Shown here: one piece after another, positions 39,110-52,098 of the stretch
Layout: each line of letters opens with the position of its first letter
How positions within the stretch are numbered: the stretch's first letter is position 1
Assembly: GCF_001640805.2 (NCBI RefSeq)
Contig: NC_066848.1
Coordinates: forward strand, 14,720,509 to 14,784,508
Direction of reading: 5' to 3'
From: Lates calcarifer
Lineage: Eukaryota; Chordata; Actinopteri; Centropomidae
DNA length: 64,000 nucleotides
Translations under genes and position numbers: made by a program
Notes under the pieces: model-generated
Told to the model about the DNA's origin: nothing
Seen by the model: only the letters and a program-made list of their open reading frames with translations
Databases searched by the model: none

Positions 39110-39826
39110 CTTGTCTCCTCCCTCTGAAGCTCCTAAACTAAAAATGAGATTGTTCTGACAGTGTTGTGAAGTGTGTTGATGACGGTTGTTCAGTCCTTTT
39201 TTTTTTAATGGAGTTTCAGTCAGCACCGTCAGACCTGCAGCAAACACTGAGAAGGCACATCTGCAGAAACCATGCTCAGCCTCTGATGCAACTGAACATT
39301 TTGATCTATTTTCTTGTCATAAATTAGTCTCTTACAAACCCCCCAGCTTCATGGAAGTTCAATACTAAACAGTTGGATCAGTTTTAGTGTTTAGTGTTTA
39401 ATGTACAAGCAGATAATTAGAGATGAGAAGAGAAAGTTTTAATAGATCATGGCATCAAATTCAAAAATTACATTGAATTTAGCATGGTGTCAGTTCATGA
39501 CTAGGTATTCAAAGCTAAAAGTTTTTGATATTTCTCATAAAAACAGTTGTTGTGCACTTAGTGTGCTTTTATAGTACATCTGATGCTCTATAATGCCTTG
39601 TGAGCCACACTTCAAATAAGTTATTATCAGTTTGTGTTGAGAGAAGAAATACCTCTTGCATTTCTTATCACTGAGAATTTGAACGCCTCGCCTCTGCCAC
39701 GTTCCCCTTTTAAAAAAAAGCTTTTCCTGAATCAGTCATAACTTGTTTAGGAAAGTTATGAAGCTCCGAATAGCATCACTGACATTAGATGGTTACCTCT
39801 GACATTTGCAGGATGACCCATTTGTA

Positions 39827-39843
39827 TCTCCTCTCTCTCTCTC

Positions 39844-39878
<35 letters not shown>
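39827..39878. repeat. (CT)n microsatellite
   Basis: This is a run of about 25 CT units with one G interruption. Confidence 0.95.
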
Positions 39879-40389
39879 GTTATAGCTGGGTCGCTCTGTG
39901 TTTTGTTGTGATGACGCATGTAAACATCAGTCAACTTCCATTCATGTGTCAGCTCTCGCATGGGAATTATTTTTGTTGAACGGGATGTCCTGTGATGTGG
40001 AAAAACCCTGCTAGTGTCTCAGAAGGCGCAATTGCAGGATGTAGTTATAGCTCCCCATGAAATACTGTATTACTAAATATGCTGTCTTAAAATTACATTA
40101 TGGAGAACAATGGACAGGAAAGGAGAAATAATTGTACTGGGTACACAAAGAATACAATACTGAAGTCAGGATAAAATGGTGTTAAAAATATTACTGTGTG
40201 ATAAAAGTAAAGAGTTGAGAGTTTTAGAACACCTCCATTTTCCAAGCAGTTATTAAATTTCACATAATTCAGTCTCTGTGTTTCTGAAGTTAAAGCACAG
40301 AACAAATAAACAATTGAAAATTTTAAAAACATGGAATCAAGGAATCCAGGACTTGTTGAACTAAATTTAGTCTAAATTTTTACTCATCC

Positions 40390-40580
40390 AGCAGCTGAAC
40401 ACTTTTGTGATGTTCTTTCTACAATGGAAATAAAATATTGCCTAGAAAGTTTGTCCCAACACAGTTGCAGAAATTCCAGCAAATGTACTGCACTTAAAGG
40501 TTGCTGTGCTTCCAACTTCTGTCCATTTCATCCCAAAACAGCTCAATTGGATCTAAGTCTGGGGGACTGTGCTGGACCTC
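40390..40580 (-). mobile_element. Tc1/mariner-type transposase C-terminal remnant
   Basis: The minus strand encodes PDLDPIELFWDEMDRSW, then SAVHLLEFLQLCWDKLS and IVERTS. These correspond to the transposase C-terminus PDLNPIELxWDELDR...LLQ..W...LVERMPR, with the catalytic Glu in PIE. There is a stop (TAA) in the middle and a one-base shift just before PDL. No inverted terminal repeats were located. The copy is dead and fragmentary. Confidence 0.75.
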
Positions 40581-41765
40581 TATCATTAGAAACTACCACC
40601 TTCCTCCTTTCTTCTGTTTTGTGTTTTAGGATGAACCCCTCTGATGTATCATTTTACATCAACAATGCCTCGAAATGATGGCGTAAAAGGAGCCATTCCT
40701 TGTAATGAACCCAAATCTGCAGCTCGCCTTGGCCTTATAGTGAGTTTCAGTTCATTGTTAAGCTGTCCAGTCCACAAGTTTACAGCTAACACAGAGTTGG
40801 TGGAGACCAAAAACAGAGCAAAATTACAGGAAATACTGGATTTACCTTTGCCAGATGGTCAGAAACACTACTCCACATGAAAGCTAATATTGCTCCTGAG
40901 GCATATATAAGCATCTGTTTCCTCACAAGTTTGTCATATCAACTTAAAAGGTGATAATGTGTCTGTCCTTTTTCACAATTTCACAGTTTCCACTGCCCCC
41001 AAGTGACCAAAAAAAAATCTGCTATTGCAGCTTAAAGAGACACTTATTGAATATTTGTATACTGAAAGAATATCTGATTTTTCAAACTCTCGAATATCAA
41101 CATAGGTATCAGCAACAGAAAGTATCTACCAGGCTCTTCTTCCAACAAACATACCAAAGGATTACAAATGTACAAGTAACACATATCTGTTGCCTGAAGA
41201 ACGGACACAGAATGTATTGATATAAGAGAAAGAGGAGCAGCAGCTGTAACATGTAAGAAAATGTTACATTGATGGAACTAAATGGACTCTTTTGTCAAGT
41301 GTCAGAGCTGCTGATGTCGCTGCGGTGGTGGCTGCTGATTAATCTAAGCTGTGGCCTTTTGCTCCCTCAGCGACTCAGGATCATTTATCTGGCAGATTTA
41401 TTGATCCGCTGCTGCACTGAAGACGCCCCCTAACACAGTCAGTCCTTGGTCTCCACTTCTGTGTGTGTGTGTGTGTTAATAAAGTGGTGCACCATGGTGA
41501 CTGGAATCACAACATTCCAGCCTCATATATTGTTAAGGCATTTAGAGCAACTTGCTGCAGGTCAACATTTTGGGAAAATGGTATCCACTTACCTGTGATG
41601 TTAATGAAGCATGAAAGTGTTAATTCATTATTTATCAGTGTTTAGCAGCAATCACGTCTGCTTTTCATCATCCCCTTCTCTGATTTCTCTGTCATATTCG
41701 CATTTATCTGCTCGTCCTTGTATTTTACTCTATTCTGCTTTTTTCTTTCTGTCTGTCTTTTTTTT

Positions 41766-41796
<31 letters not shown>

Positions 41797-44700
41797 ACAT
41801 AAATAGCTCATTTCAGCCCAAGGATACAGGAGAAGGGGGGGTTGGTATATGACAGGGCAACATCGGGACCATGTGAGCTGTGTGTGTGTGTGTTTATCAG
41901 GTTGATGATCTTGACGCTCAGCTACTTCCCACGTGTCAATCGGCTGTATGTCACCAAAGTTGAACTGTAAAAGCCCTGAAAAGAAGCTGTCACGCCATCG
42001 CCTCCAGGGAAACGAGGGGGAAGCAGGAAGTGAATCAACTTTTCAGACTGAGAATGAGGATGGAGGAGGGAAGCCTGGCTGGTGACTTTATGTTTTTAAT
42101 CAACAAAAGGCAGTTTAACCAGCCTCGCCTACTTAGATAATCTGGCCAAATTGTTTGTTCAAAACCCTTTTACTGTTGTTTTGTGTGTCTTGCCCTGTTT
42201 TATTACTTAATTCTAGTGATGTTGCTACATTTTCAGATTCTAAATTGGCCAATAAATTGTCCTCACGATGAGCTGTTCTCAACAGCTGTTCCTAAGATCA
42301 AGAATGAAGTTTAATTCTGGGTTTGTAAGGCCAACACAGACGAGAGATCTTCCAAGTGATCTGGTAAAAAAGAGAATTTGAGCATCAACAAATCCACCAC
42401 AATAGGCCAAACTCCATCTCAAAAGCTCCAGACCAGCTACTAAACGGAAAGGCTGTTATTTCTTTATATAATTCTGGATTTTGCACACAAAGTGTACCTT
42501 TCGCTTAACCTGCACAGAAATAATAATGATGGTTAGTGGCTGTTGACTGAATGGCCAGAATCTGCATTTGTCACAGCTTTGTTTACTTACTTTTGTGTTA
42601 TGAATGATATAGAAATATAAGACTAAGGCACTATGACATGAAGAGGTTCAATGTGCACTTGATTTCAAAGCGTTCACACACGCACATACGCACGCACGCA
42701 CACACACATACATACACAGTGCTTGGTGTTAAAAGGCTGCCGCCCTCTCTCTCTGCCTATTTTTACTCTGTTTGGTCCATTAAGATCAGCAGTGATGAGA
42801 GTTAATGAATGAAGCCTCTCCACAAAATAGGCAGTAATCACAAATGTCCTGGAGACACACACACATACATACACACACACACAAAGTACACACAACCATA
42901 ATGCTTACACAAAAACACACATATTGACCAGAGGTTTTTTTTTTTTATGACGACAAATCTGCCTTACTCTTGGACAATCTATTAAATGCACACACAAAGA
43001 CACACACACACACACACAAAACATAAGCACACACTATTAATAGTGCAGACTATTGGATTTATTAAATAACAAGCAAACTTTCAAAGTTAAGTACATACAT
43101 TAGAGCAAAAGTTATACAGAATATACACACTCATACAGGGTGACTGAAAGGATCAACATCTCTGCTTGGCATGGCTGTAGAATCTTAGTCTTTGTTTTAC
43201 CACACGTGAAATTTAGCCATTTGATTGAAATTGATACGAGATAATGCTGAATCAGCAAAGTCCTTCAAGCCTGTCATCCACGCAGAGTGACACCTTTGCT
43301 TCTAATTATAAGATCGGCTGATCTGGGTGCAGCCCTGCAGAGCATTGCTTATGACATTTATGAGTCAAATATCCGCTGCCATTTTGACACTTGTAAACAA
43401 AGTGAATCACAACAGAGAAAGTAAGCCGTTATATCTTAACGTTAACTTAACACCAGAATTCATTAATCCAAAGGAAACAGTATGGTATAATGGTTGTTTT
43501 CCATTCATTACTTTAATTTTGTGACTGTATTGCAAACAATTTTAGAAAAATGAAAATGAGAGTGAAAGAAAACATTAGAATATTTGCACTGTTGATACTG
43601 CATATCTAAACTAGAATTACACTAATATGAATTATTTAGATAATTTACATAATCTGCTGTTGACCTCTGATTTCTACAGAAATTTTAAAAAGATCACAAA
43701 ATCTTCAGAACAGCAGCTAAAAAAGGAAAATGGTGCAGCAGTAACACTCATTACCTGCAAGTGGTGTTGATGTTAAAATGACAGCAGCTATTCTTTTCTT
43801 TTCCAGCAGGTGATGACATGAACATGTCTACATCTGCACATCTAATTTGCTGCTACTTTTCCTTCATGCCCGCTAAATAAGAGCATTTTTTTTTTGTTAC
43901 AAAAGGCATGAAGGGCTTCAAATCTACTGTATTACACAACTTCCTTTGCTGTCAGGAAAGAGCTCCAAACACTGCGCATTAAACCTGTAAATGGGAAAGC
44001 CTTTATCAACTGCACATAGGCTGAATCATTACTGTGTCACTGCAGTTAGGACAGGAAGCAGCAAAAAAGACATTTACAGAAATATCACAGATTATGACCC
44101 AAACTTTGCTTTTAGGCACATGGGGTTTCAGCACAGTTAAATCATCCAGAGGTGGTTTTGGTTGGTTTTGCAAGACAGCAAGAAAGCGATTAATGAGAGA
44201 AAGTAAGAAACCATTTTTAAAGGTTGGAGATGGGTGTGATGAACAGAGCAGAAACAAACCATCCATTTGAGTGGGAACTTTTTTTCATCACCTGCCTCCT
44301 CTTACAGTGGGAGCTATTACAAAGCAGAGCTGTGGAAACTCACAGCTGGATGAGTGAGAAATCTGCTAATGGTGTGAAGCATGACAATATGACTGAAAGC
44401 ATGTCTACTTTCAGACCTTTAGAGAACCTCACAACCATCTAAAATCGTGAAAGCTGGCTGAATAGGAATGAAAGGTGTAATAGTATATTGATTCTTAAGG
44501 CTGTGATGTAGTTATGATGTAGTTATTAGTTTTGTCTCAAATCATACTGAACTAAAGCAAAGCCTGGATTTATGCCACCAACAGGAATTCAGACCGACAA
44601 AATCTTTTCAGAATAAGGGCAGAAATATTGGATATTTTTTATTACTGTCAACAAATCCCATGAAAAGACAAAAAACTAATATAAATGTATTTCCCAAAAC

Positions 44701-45419
44701 ACCTGGGCACCACAAACATTACTGAAACAGGAGTAAATAGTGCATTTGTTAGGGACTAACAAACTTTTAAACTGTTAGCTGAAGTGAACGTCATAACAGC
44801 AAAGTCTACACCCAGTTACTGATAATGTGTCACTGTCCATGGTGCTGAGGCTCACACAAGTTCAAGTCACACAATCGCTCTGTTTTGTGTCCTACTGCTC
44901 AGTTATTTTTCTTCCCTAACATTTTTTTCATCATAAACATTGAGGAAAGTATACTAAGAGTTATGAAGCATATATGACCATTAGTAACACTTTGCCTTTA
45001 CAACAAGATTTTACATTTTTTTGTCAGTTGTGGCTGTTCATGTCTATATGAAAGTGTGTTATTAAGATACTTCCTAATAAGATATTCAGACAGACTTTCT
45101 CCCAGTACTGGGATAGCTGGCAAGAAGAGGCACTTAAATCAGTTTTTTAGTCAACGAGGAAAGAAAAAGTCATTTTAGGGTAAAAGAAACACACCCAGTT
45201 TGTACCCAGTGTTTTCATGTCAGTGTCACTGCATTTTATGTCAGTCAGTTGACACCCATGGGGAAAAAGTGAAGGTCGCTTGCTGCTTTATCCTCATATT
45301 AGTCAACATGTTGTCACATCCATCTATATGATCACATCACTTTTTTAAATTCAAATTTACATAAGGTCTGATTAGCTACCTTACCTGTTTTTAGTTGTTG
45401 TTTTTTTTTAAAGTTATTT

Positions 45420-45600
45420 TTCTGTCATTTTGCTTTCATTATGACAGTGACAGTGGAGAGAGACAGGAAAGGCCGGGGAGACAGAGGGATGAAATGCAGC
45501 AAAAGGCCCAAGATGGATTCAAACCTAGGCCACTGTGGTAAAGACTCTGGCCTTAACATCTGTCATGATCTACCAGGTGAGCTACTGGAGTAAATATACG
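45420..45600. repeat. Dispersed teleost repeat fragment
   Basis: 'gacagtggagagagacaggaaaggccggggagacagagggatgaaatgcagcaaaaggccc...attcaaacctaggcc...gtgagctactgg' matches the familiar fish element whose tRNA-like end reads GAATCGAACCCGGG...CTGAGCTACC. It is diverged. Confidence 0.55.
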
Positions 45601-46039
45601 TTGCCATTTATGGTCTATGCACCCAAAATTTAATTCATTTGGTTTCCAGTCATACAACAGTTCTATATGCTGCTTTTCACCCAAAAAGGAATGATATTTT
45701 GGGGTAAATACAATATCCTGTAGAATTTTTAGCAAAAATTTCAACCATCGGCAGCTTACGTTCTGTATGTATTATCTATCAAAAACCCAAACTGATCAAA
45801 CTCAAAACTTTAATTGTCAAACAATCAGCCAGACAAAACAACTCAGCTTTGAAAAATAAACCAACATCTTTTATTTGGTGAGTGGTGTACATCACTATAT
45901 GCACTAAAGGCAGGTCTATGCACAGTTATAACTTCTTTGCTCTACATATTGAATAGTATAAAGTGATTATATGCATCTGTGTCCATTCAAAATGTGTTCC
46001 CCTTCCTCTTCCTCTTGTATTTCCGTTTTATCATGAAAT

Positions 46040-47380
46040 TCTCCTACACAACTTGTTCAACATTTAGATCATGATTGCACCACTGAAAATGAATGAGACA
46101 ACTGCTAATTTGAATTTAATGCAACAGATGTTCTGTTGAAACTTGTTCCAGTTTATTTATTCATAGTAGAACAATAAATCTATTTAATGTTATCATTCTA
46201 ATGAAAAAAAAAAAAATCAAATGCTCCATTGTAATTATATCCAGTGACAATAGATTTTCTATAAAGCAGTGATTCTACTGAAAGCCAATGGTGCTGGAGT
46301 TCTCTATTGAAAGATGATGGAACTATTTAAGGTAAATATTTCCACTGAACAACAGTTGTCTTGAAAATAATGTGACAAATATTCCAATTAAATTCTACAA
46401 AGCAGTGATTAGAATGAAAACTAATGAAGATTAATTGTAAGTGCTCTATTGGAATCTAATGGTTGGTTGGTTAGTGAAAATAAGACAGCACTCAATCACA
46501 CACATGTTCCATAACACAACATAATCAGACAAAGCTAAGGTTACAACAGATCCACCAAAATTCAACGGGAAAGTTATTCTATTAAAATGCTGTTCCACTA
46601 ATGTTCAGTGGGTCAGATGTTTAAATGGAAGTTAGGGAGACAAATTCTACTCAAATCTAGCAGGTCAGTGTTTCCATTAAAAAATTATTAGGCAGAATGG
46701 TTCCACCAATGGTGCTACCACCCATTAAGAATTAATTGGACAAATGCTCTAATGAAAGTTAATACATTAATGTAAAATGAGAGTTCAGTCAATCAGACAG
46801 ATGTTCCCTTCAAATAAACTCATTTAATGCTAGTGACACAGGAGCCACTGAAAATAAATAGGACAGCTTTTATATTGAAAGTAATTGCAATGGCTGTTCC
46901 ATTGAAGTTTAACAGGTCAAATGTCAATTTAATGTTAATGTATTCACTCAAATTTATTAATTAATTTAAGGAAGTATTTCAGTTGAAGGTTTATATTATG
47001 CAACAATAATCTTTAAACAAAATGTGATATATATTTATTATTCTATTAAACGTAAATGGCCTAGGTTCAGTACAGTTTGCTCCACTTACATTTCTATAAA
47101 GCAGTGATTCAATGAAAGCCAATGGTGCTGGCATTACACTGTAAAGTAACTAGACATGTTCTCTATTGAAAGTTAATGGAACTTTTGATAGTGAAAACAA
47201 AAGGTTCACTATTGAAGGTGAGTGCTGTTCTATTGACATTCAATGGGTCAAATGTTTAACTGAAAGTAGATGGGACAAATTTAATTCAAATTCAGCAAGA
47301 CACTCGTTCCTTATTAAAACAAAATTATGAGGGGAGAAATGTTTCCGTTGAAGGTTGATGGAACAACATTGATCTGAGAA
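46040..47380. repeat. Degenerate palindromic satellite downstream of VIP
   Basis: Variants of a short self-complementary unit, roughly TTCCATTGAAAGTTAATGGAAC, recur many times with substitutions. There is also a larger period: 46258-46320 (ataaagcagtgattctactgaaagccaatggtgctgg) recurs at about 47094-47140, and 46575-46720 recurs at about 47222-47370. It is non-coding. Confidence 0.65.
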
Positions 47381-47701
47381 AGAAAGTAAATGTGGTACTT
47401 CTGTTTCTATTTACTGTTGCCAGTTGCCTTTCTCAAACGCTGACTGACCAAACTGCACATGGACATGCATGTTGCTCGGTGCGGCCCAGAATCATTAGTG
47501 ATTAGTATTGTGTATATATAGTGTATATATACAGTGTAAACATGTACTGTGTGGATGGATAGATAGATAATCACATTGGAGAACACACCATCGTTGGTTC
47601 ATTTGACTTTTGAATGTCCTTTGGATTAATATTGTGTTGTTTTTGGAATGGGCAGTTTCATGGGGATGAGTTGAGGTATTCACTTGAGCACAGGCCCCTC
47701 C

Positions 47702-50700
47702 TCAAAGTGGCTGCAGGAAAAAAAAACATGGAGAGAAAGTGGATAGAGAAGAGAAGGTGTTATTGATGAGAAACAACCTCTATTCCTCCTACAAATTTAC
47801 AAATTCAGGACTGTTGCAAATGTCAGTCATTGTTCATATAGAATTGGTTTTAGGTTTTAGGTTACAACTAGGTTGGTTAAGAGTAATATGTCAATGAGGG
47901 CCACACTTCTGACAGTACAAACATTTGTCTATAAGTGTGTGTGTCAGCACCTACCAGCTGAAAGTTGTTTAGGAGGTGATCTACATTGATGTCATCGTAG
48001 TTCTCTTGGAAGGTGTTGGGTTCATCCCTGGACTCCTCAGGGTCGCTGGTTCCAGGATCTTCTAGGCTGTGTGCGTATGAATACATTTGAATAATTTTAT
48101 TTAATAACATCTTATTTCTACAAATACTTGACATTCTATGGCACAATCAGGGAAAAGATAATGGAAAATAGAAAGTGACACCTGACAAGAAAAAAAAACC
48201 TTATTTTTGCTTAAATAATTCATTCCTATGTGTTGTTTCATAACCATAAATTAAAATGTACTGATGTTCTGCAGACTTATAGCTACATATTATCTTGGTC
48301 CAGTGTCATTATATCTTGTGACTGTTTCCTTTATTGTTATCATTTTTTGTGATCTTAAAAACTTTCAAGCTGCAGATATGGCTATTTAGTCTTGGTCCAA
48401 GTCCACGTTATGGAGACTGCAGACCTGAATGTTGGAGAATTAAGCTGCATTTATTGTTTGTATGTTTTAGTGAATGTCTTGAAAAAAGTTTTAAGTCTTT
48501 ATAAAAATCTGTGGTTAGTAACAGAAGGAGGCTTTTTTTAGTTCACCTGAATTGGTTGGGTCTCTGAACTATAAAATGGTCTCCATAAAGCCAGGAGTGA
48601 TAGTCTAGCGAACAGCAACAACCAAAGTTTAGTGGTAAAGTCAGAGATCATCAACTGTTCATTTTACATCTCATTACGAAAAGCTGAGCTCAAGAAATTC
48701 AAATTAGACTAGAATAAAAAGGCGAAAGGTGTGGTATTTTCAAAAATGCAAAATAATACCTGAGTGTTTCCATTGCAATTTTACATTTCACTTTAAGGAA
48801 ACCCAGAAGTTATGCACCTATACAGTCAGCTTATGGCAGAGAATGAAACCAAGGTGGACATGTGAAGATATGGAAGACTGATTCCTACCTTCTCTTTCCT
48901 GTTAAGACTGAGTTCAGGTATTTCTTGACAGCCATCTGTTTGCGGAAGCGGCTGTAATTGTCTGTAAAGATGGCATCTGAGTGACGCTTCACTGGCTCCT
49001 CCATCAGCTCATCACTGGACAGAGGAGAGATCATGAAAGAAACAGAGAGAAGGATGAATGTGTTACAGTTGAGAGGGCAGCAGGTTTCAATGCAGAATCA
49101 GTACAGCTCAGGATCTGTGATTCATGTTGTCTTTTCTTGTGTGTGTGTGTGTGTGAGTCCCTCCTGGCAACAAACATGTAATGACGAAGTAATGGCATAA
49201 ATTAACCTTTAAAAATGTTTAGTCAATTACAAAATGCATCATCAAGCAGGTCGGGTCCTTTCATTGTAAATGTCAGTGGGTCCTCTCAGTTAAACAGTAA
49301 ATAGACAAGACAAAAAGTTCACCTCTCTCAACATGAAATAGGTGAAATGTGATGTATTTTCACTTTTTACAAAAAGCCTCATCTGATGTCCAAGTTACAA
49401 AACATGGTTTTGACAGGAAACATTAAAAATGTTCATATAATTAATTTGTATTTTACATAACTAAAGGAATTTATGATGAAATTTGGGAAATCAAATCAAC
49501 TTTTTGATGTTTGCTTTATCAAGAACGTTTGGCTATTTTTCAAACTCAGTTTTGAATCATGGATTTTGATAGAAAACATGCCGTCTTGAACTGAAAAACC
49601 AAAATCCTTGAATTAATATGTTGTCTGTTTTTCCTTCATAACTAAACCACACATTTAAATATGCTCTGTGTTTTCCTTGTCTTTGTGAGCGTGAACTTCT
49701 GTATGAACACAAATAGCTCTGTCAGAAAAGCCCTGATATTTAACCTCAAACTATTTAAGAGTTTGTCATACTCTGAGGTGACATTTCTCCATGGTTCCAC
49801 ATTCACTGTGGCTTTGGACCATTAAGTGACAATTACAATTTTTAATCATTCTTGCCTTTAACTCATTCAGTCAAATTCCGTGTGGATTCGATGTTGTACA
49901 TTCAGATGAGGAGGAGGCTGAAGTTGACTTCAGATTGTTTTTGTTGTAAAAAAATCATTTGAATTTAAAGTTTCATAAATCTTGAAACAGTTATTAAAAA
50001 ACCTCTGATCTCTAAATTTTCTTCTAGTCTTTGTTAGACAGGTCTACACAGCAGTTTATAAAGATTAGACATGGACTTGCTATAGTTTTGACAGTGAAAA
50101 AAACATTTTATTTTCTGTTTTCCAAACCTGAAAAACTAAAAAAAAAGGATTCAAGCGTTAAATAATATTTCAAGGTGTGACTATGAAAAATCAGCCAGTA
50201 AATAAATAAATAAACAATACACTATGGTTTTCCTTTTAGTTGCGATTCAAAAGCGAAATTCAGCCTTTTCCCCTCTGCCTGCCCACAACACGGACGGGAA
50301 GGTCACCTACCTGACCCGCTTTCCGATCAGAGACTCCAGGTACCTCCGCGCTGAAAGCTGTCCCAGGAGTTTGCTGTATCCGCTGGTGAACAGACCGTCT
50401 GCGTGTCTCGTCGGTCTGCACAGCACATCACAGGACAGTCACATTAAGCTCTGAACACAGCTGCCAGGTTAACACGCCAACAAATGAAAAATGGACGCGC
50501 ACCAGCTCCAATTCTGAGCGCGTATTGGTTCTAATTGCACTCATAATGCGCTGGTTTACTTTTCCATTCTGCTCTAAAAACACAGCAGCCTTTATACTGA
50601 TTCAAAGAATAATTGTTCAGTCGACATATCTGCCATGAAAATGATTTTTGTTCTGGAAATGACTTCCTCAAAATGTATATATCAGATTATATTATTAAAT

Positions 50701-52075
50701 GCAAATGGCCAGTCTCAGCAGGTGTGCGCCCTTGGAGAAGATGATGCCGTATGAGATAGAAATACAATAATATACTACAAGATTTGAAAACACGCTCATT
50801 ATAAATTACCATAAGTTTATGATAAAAATTTTAAAGCAAGTCACTTTCTTGTTGTTTTGTTATTGAAAGCTCTGTTCAGCTTGAAACTACCTCACTGAGC
50901 CACATTCATGTCCGATTTTAGATGGAAAGAACACAGGTTTCTTCTCACCTCATGGATGTGTATGGCAGACTCAGAGTCCGGGAGTACAACACACTGCACA
51001 GGGCTATTAAGAGAAGCAGCTGGGGGCCGGTCCGTTGTAACATCGCTTTACACCTGAAGATGGAAACGGTGATTTATTATTCTCCCTCTTACCTCAACAC
51101 AGTGAGAAAACCAGGTCATCTCCCACCGGTCTAGCGAGAGGAAATATTACACTATCCTCTCCTCATTACCCTGTATGTTTTATAGTTTTATAGTCAGGTG
51201 AAGTGGTGAATTGCTCCACAGGGGAGTAGATTAGCCACGAGGAGACATAGATTTCTAAACAAACTTCTTCGCCTGATGTTGATTATTGAGAAGAAAATAA
51301 GTCAATGGAATCCAATGCGTAATTACGCACAGCGCGGACACTGTCCAGGTCTCAGTATTTTATTACACCTCGTAGATACTGCAGTTGGTTGGCACCATGG
51401 GGCACAAACCGAATTTAACATCTCGCGATCTAAATGCTTTCCACATTAAAGTACGAATACATTTACCTGTGGAATTGTAACAATCTTCTCACTTTGGTTT
51501 TAAACTAATTCTGCACTCACTACTTGTCACCTAGAAAGGAACACATTAAAGGGTATCGTCCACGAGGGACTGCTAGTGTATAGATCTCTGACAAACCTCC
51601 CGGTTAACTGCGAATTCTGACAGAAGAAAGAAAATGAACTCGCGGAATCCAATGCGTAATTACGCACTGGATTCCGCAAGTAGCGAGGATTAAACACGTG
51701 TTATTGCACCGCCGAGACGCTGCAAGTCTGTTGGCACCACAGACCACAAACCAAATTTAATGTGCTGCTTAAATTACAACAAGAAATTGATTCGACATAA
51801 AACTCAACTACACTCATCCAAAACCTGACTGGAACGCGCAAAAGGAACAAAAACACAAGTTCAAAACGAGCAATAAAACAACAACAAACAATCAAAAACA
51901 CCGAATCAAAGAAACTCTGAAATCATTTCTGTGTAAATACGAAATCTTACATGTGCTCTGGAGAAGGTTGTCTGCGTTTGGCTCTTTCCGCTGCGCTCTC
52001 CAAAGTCCTGATCTTGAGCCGCTGCTGTATGTCCACTCTGCTGCTTCTGCGATGCGTTTGGACTCTGTCTTTCTG
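47702..52075 (-). CDS. vip: Vasoactive intestinal peptide precursor (PHI and VIP)
   Basis: This is a secreted neuropeptide precursor of the secretin/glucagon superfamily, acting through VPAC receptors. The non-coding exon 1 ends at 51951. Coding exons: 50949-51043 (ATG at 51043), 50311-50415, 48889-49014, 47955-48066, 47702-47710 (TGA). They total 447 nt, or 148 aa. A hydrophobic signal peptide is followed by PHI at residues 36-62 ([14 protein letters not shown]...), with Gly63 as amide donor and KR cleavage. VIP is at 78-105 ([20 protein letters not shown]...), again followed by GKR. A C-terminal acidic tail ends NNFQLPL. PHI is released at a single Arg35, as in mammals. The human spacer between signal and PHI (exon 3) is absent: exon 2 (phase 2) joins the PHI exon in frame to read [10 protein letters not shown], and I see no coding exon between them. 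Human precursor is 170 aa. The frame is intact. Confidence 0.95.
51302..51760. repeat. Duplicated palindrome-bearing block in VIP intron 1
   Basis: Copy A (51302-51419) and copy B (51640-51760) share ggaatccaatgcgtaattacgca at one end and ttggcacca...cacaaacc(g/a)aatttaa at the other. Both contain the perfect 14-nt palindrome TGCGTAATTACGCA (51316-51329 and 51653-51666). In copy B it is extended to a 36-nt palindrome with one mismatched pair (51642-51677). Confidence 0.8.
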
Positions 52076-52098
52076 CTCGCCTTCAGCTCTGCTCTCCG

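Larger units (their letters stand above)
38345..47700. other. Intergenic region between FBXO5 and VIP
   Basis: No gene was recognised. Contents: an AGTACTTTTACTT-family fragment (about 38690-38870), a CTCF-like site (39095-39109), a (CT)n tract (39827-39878), a Tc1 transposase remnant (about 40390-40580), a poly-T run (41757-41797), CA/CG-rich tracts (about 42675-42715, 42860-42885, 43000-43020), a dispersed repeat (about 45420-45600) and the palindromic satellite (about 46040-47380). Stretches near 41290-41430, 41920-42080 and 43240-43410 have mixed composition with clustered transcription-factor-like motifs. Confidence 0.5.

Noticed and set aside
47877..48146. 89-aa minus-strand frame extending VIP exon 6 past its donor
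   Set aside because: Reading through gtaggtgc adds a non-conserved tail. Splicing to 47710 gives QLPL-stop, which resembles the known C-termini of non-mammalian VIP precursors, and the acceptor has a good pyrimidine tract.
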